From Melioribacter roseus (GTDB taxonomy: Bacteria > Bacteroidota > Ignavibacteria > Ignavibacteriales > Melioribacteraceae), in NCBI GenBank assembly GCA_020723165.1, contig DYJK01000016.1, forward strand, positions 1 through 45,732: a stretch of DNA of 45,732 nt, in the 5' to 3' direction. Position 1 is the stretch's first letter; each line of letters opens with the position of its first letter. The translations under genes were made by a program, and so were the position numbers. Under the pieces are notes generated by a model. That model did not search any database. It was not told where the DNA came from and worked only from the letters and a program-made list of their open reading frames with translations. Shown in pieces: positions 44,183 through 45,732 of this stretch.

Positions 44183-45732
44183 TTATAACATCTCCTTTGG
44201 ATCTAATCTTCTTGTTATCATATCACTAATCGATGCACCCGAAGGTATGATCGGGAAGACCATATCTTCTTTCACAACTTTAAACTCAATAAGAACCGGG
44301 CCATCTTTCGTAGCCAGCGCTTCTTTCAATAACGGTTCTACATCAGCCGGACTGTTTGTTGAATATGCTTTCAAGCCAAATGCTTCTGCAACTTTTGCAA
44401 AATCCGGGTTACTATCCGATAGATTTGTAAAACTAAATTTCTCTGCATGAAATAGTTCTTGCCACTGACGAACCATTCCTAAAAAACTGTTATTCAATAT
44501 TATAAATAGAATAGGAAGTTTATGATAAACAACAGTCGCAAGTTCTTGAATATTCATCTGGAAGCCGCCATCACCGCTGATAGAAATTACCGGGCGGTCT
44601 TTAATACCGAAAGCTGCACCAATGGAAGCCGGTAGTGAAAAACCCATCGTTCCAAGTCCGCCGCTTGTAATATGAGAGCGCGGATGGTTGAATTTATAAT
44701 ATTGTGCGGTCCACATTTGATTTTGCCCAACATCAGTTACAACAACTGCTTCTCCTTGTGTTAACTCGGATAGTTTTTCAATTACATATTCGGAACGTAA
44801 ACGTCCATCATTTTTTTCGTAATGCAAAGGACATTCATCTCTCCACTTATTTATCTGAGACCACCAATCACTTAAATCCGGTGCACTGGTTAATTCAGAT
44901 GCTAGTTCTGCCATCACATGTTTAACATCGCCAACTATCGGCAGATCAACAATAATATTTTTATCGATACAAGTGGGATCAATATCGACATGAATTTTAT
45001 AAGCTTTTGTAGCAAACGTTTCAATCTTGCCGGTAACACGGTCATCAAAACGTGCACCGAGTGAAATTAAAAGATCGCAATTATTCACAGCTTGATTTGC
45101 CCAATACGTACCGTGCATACCGAGCATGCCGAGCGATTGCGGATCGGTTCCGGGGAACGCACCGAGACCTTGCAAAGTCATTGTAACCGGCAAATTATTT
45201 TCCTTTGCCAGCAAATACAATTCACGATTGCCGTCCGACATGATCACACCGCCGCCAACATAAAGTAAAGGCCGTTTTGCTTTTTGAATCATCGTGGCAG
45301 CTTTTTTAATCTGGTTTTGATGCCCAAAAAGTTTCGGTTTGTAACCGCGCATTTCAACTGATTCCGGGTATTCAAATTCACATATACTGTTAACTACATT
45401 TTTGGGAAGATCAACAAGAACTGGTCCCGGTCTTCCGGTTGAAGCAATGTAAAATGCTTTTTTAACTATCGTTGCCAATTCACTAACATCACGAACCAGA
45501 AAATTATGTTTTGTGATAGGTCTTGTAATCCCGACAATATCAGCTTCCTGGAAAGCATCGTTGCCAATAAGATGTGTTGCAACTTGCCCGGTGAAAACAA
45601 CGATTGGAACAGAATCCATATATGCATCTGCAATCCCGGTAACAGTATTTGTAGCACCAGGACCGGAAGTAACAAGTACAACACCAACTTTACCGGTTGC
45701 CTTTGCATAACCTTCTGCCATGTGTGTAGCGC
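44183..45732 (-). CDS. ilvB: Acetolactate synthase large subunit, 5' end cut by window
   Basis: The thiamine-diphosphate catalytic subunit of acetohydroxyacid synthase. The frame is open to the window edge; the first visible residues, ATHMAEGYAKATGKVGVVLV, normally follow the catalytic HEQGA glutamate, so roughly 50 residues are missing. An internal ATG at 45719-45721 is not the true start. GPGATNTVTGIADAYMDSVP, the FAD-binding central domain and the C-terminal thiamine-diphosphate motif from SGDGGFQMN to ILNN are all present. It leads ilvN and ilvC; ilvD is not seen and may lie beyond the edge. Confidence 0.96.
   Translation of the reverse strand, partial: ATHMAEGYAKATGKVGVVLVTSGPGATNTVTGIADAYMDSVPIVVFTGQVATHLIGNDAFQEADIVGITRPITKHNFLVRDVSELATIVKKAFYIASTGRPGPVLVDLPKNVVNSICEFEYPESVEMRGYKPKLFGHQNQIKKAATMIQKAKRPLLYVGGGVIMSDGNRELYLLAKENNLPVTMTLQGLGAFPGTDPQSLGMLGMHGTYWANQAVNNCDLLISLGARFDDRVTGKIETFATKAYKIHVDIDPTCIDKNIIVDLPIVGDVKHVMAELASELTSAPDLSDWWSQINKWRDECPLHYEKNDGRLRSEYVIEKLSELTQGEAVVVTDVGQNQMWTAQYYKFNHPRSHITSGGLGTMGFSLPASIGAAFGIKDRPVISISGDGGFQMNIQELATVVYHKLPILFIILNNSFLGMVRQWQELFHAEKFSFTNLSDSNPDFAKVAEAFGLKAYSTNSPADVEPLLKEALATKDGPVLIEFKVVKEDMVFPIIPSGASISDMITRRLDPKEML

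Overview
The window is an A+T-rich bacterial chromosome segment made almost entirely of core genes, nearly all on the minus strand. The gene order, the protein sequences, a C-minus S14 and L33, a long L17 tail and a tRNA promoter whose -10 box reads TATATTTG point to the Bacteroidota/Chlorobiota (FCB) group. An Ignavibacteria-like organism is my best guess. That placement rests on sequence feel, not on a search.

Left edge (1-4112): a partial bacterial-microcompartment vertex protein (EutN/CcmL family, apparently with a CTG start) lies downstream of a short cluster. Read in the direction of transcription, the cluster is engB (ribosome-assembly GTPase), a membrane GAF-GAF-degenerate GGDEF protein, and deoB (phosphopentomutase). 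The deoB/microcompartment pairing is the only accessory-looking signal at this end.

Centre (4223-35443): one continuous co-oriented information-processing supercluster, read right to left. It runs tRNA-Tyr, tRNA-Gly, tRNA-Thr, rpmG, tRNA-Trp, secE, nusG, rplK, rplA, rplJ, rplL, rpoB, rpoC, rpsL, rpsG, fusA and tuf. The complete S10 operon (rpsJ to rpsQ), spc operon (rplN to secY, then map, infA, rpmJ) and alpha operon (rpsM, rpsK, rpsD, rpoA, rplQ) follow. It starts at a good sigma70-like promoter at about 35415-35443 and ends at a strong intrinsic terminator at about 4211-4253. The rpoC-rpsL junction carries an internal promoter overlapped by nested inverted repeats. Several other junctions carry exact hairpins (rplL/rpoB, rpoB/rpoC, tuf/rpsJ, rpsC/rplP, rpsQ/rplN, rplA/rplJ). 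A tRNA-Gln gene with an encoded CCA end sits inside the spc operon between rplR and rpsE; the four other tRNAs here lack encoded CCA. Many of these highly expressed genes use TTG or GTG starts.

Right (35570-45732): proC on the plus strand converges on a minus-strand branched-chain amino-acid cluster, read right to left as ilvB (cut by the window end), ilvN, ilvC, leuB, leuA, leuC, leuD, cimA. Citramalate synthase (CimA) with LeuB and LeuCD gives a threonine-independent route to 2-oxobutyrate. IlvBN and IlvC then serve isoleucine and valine, and LeuABCD serve leucine. ilvD is not visible and may lie beyond the right edge. A dispersed-type imperfect palindromic repeat sits between ilvC and leuB.

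I found no CRISPR array, transposase, prophage, toxin-antitoxin or defence system. The most unusual items are the microcompartment gene at the cut left edge, the tRNA inside the spc operon, and the hairpins at supercluster junctions. No gene-free stretch exceeds 300 bases.
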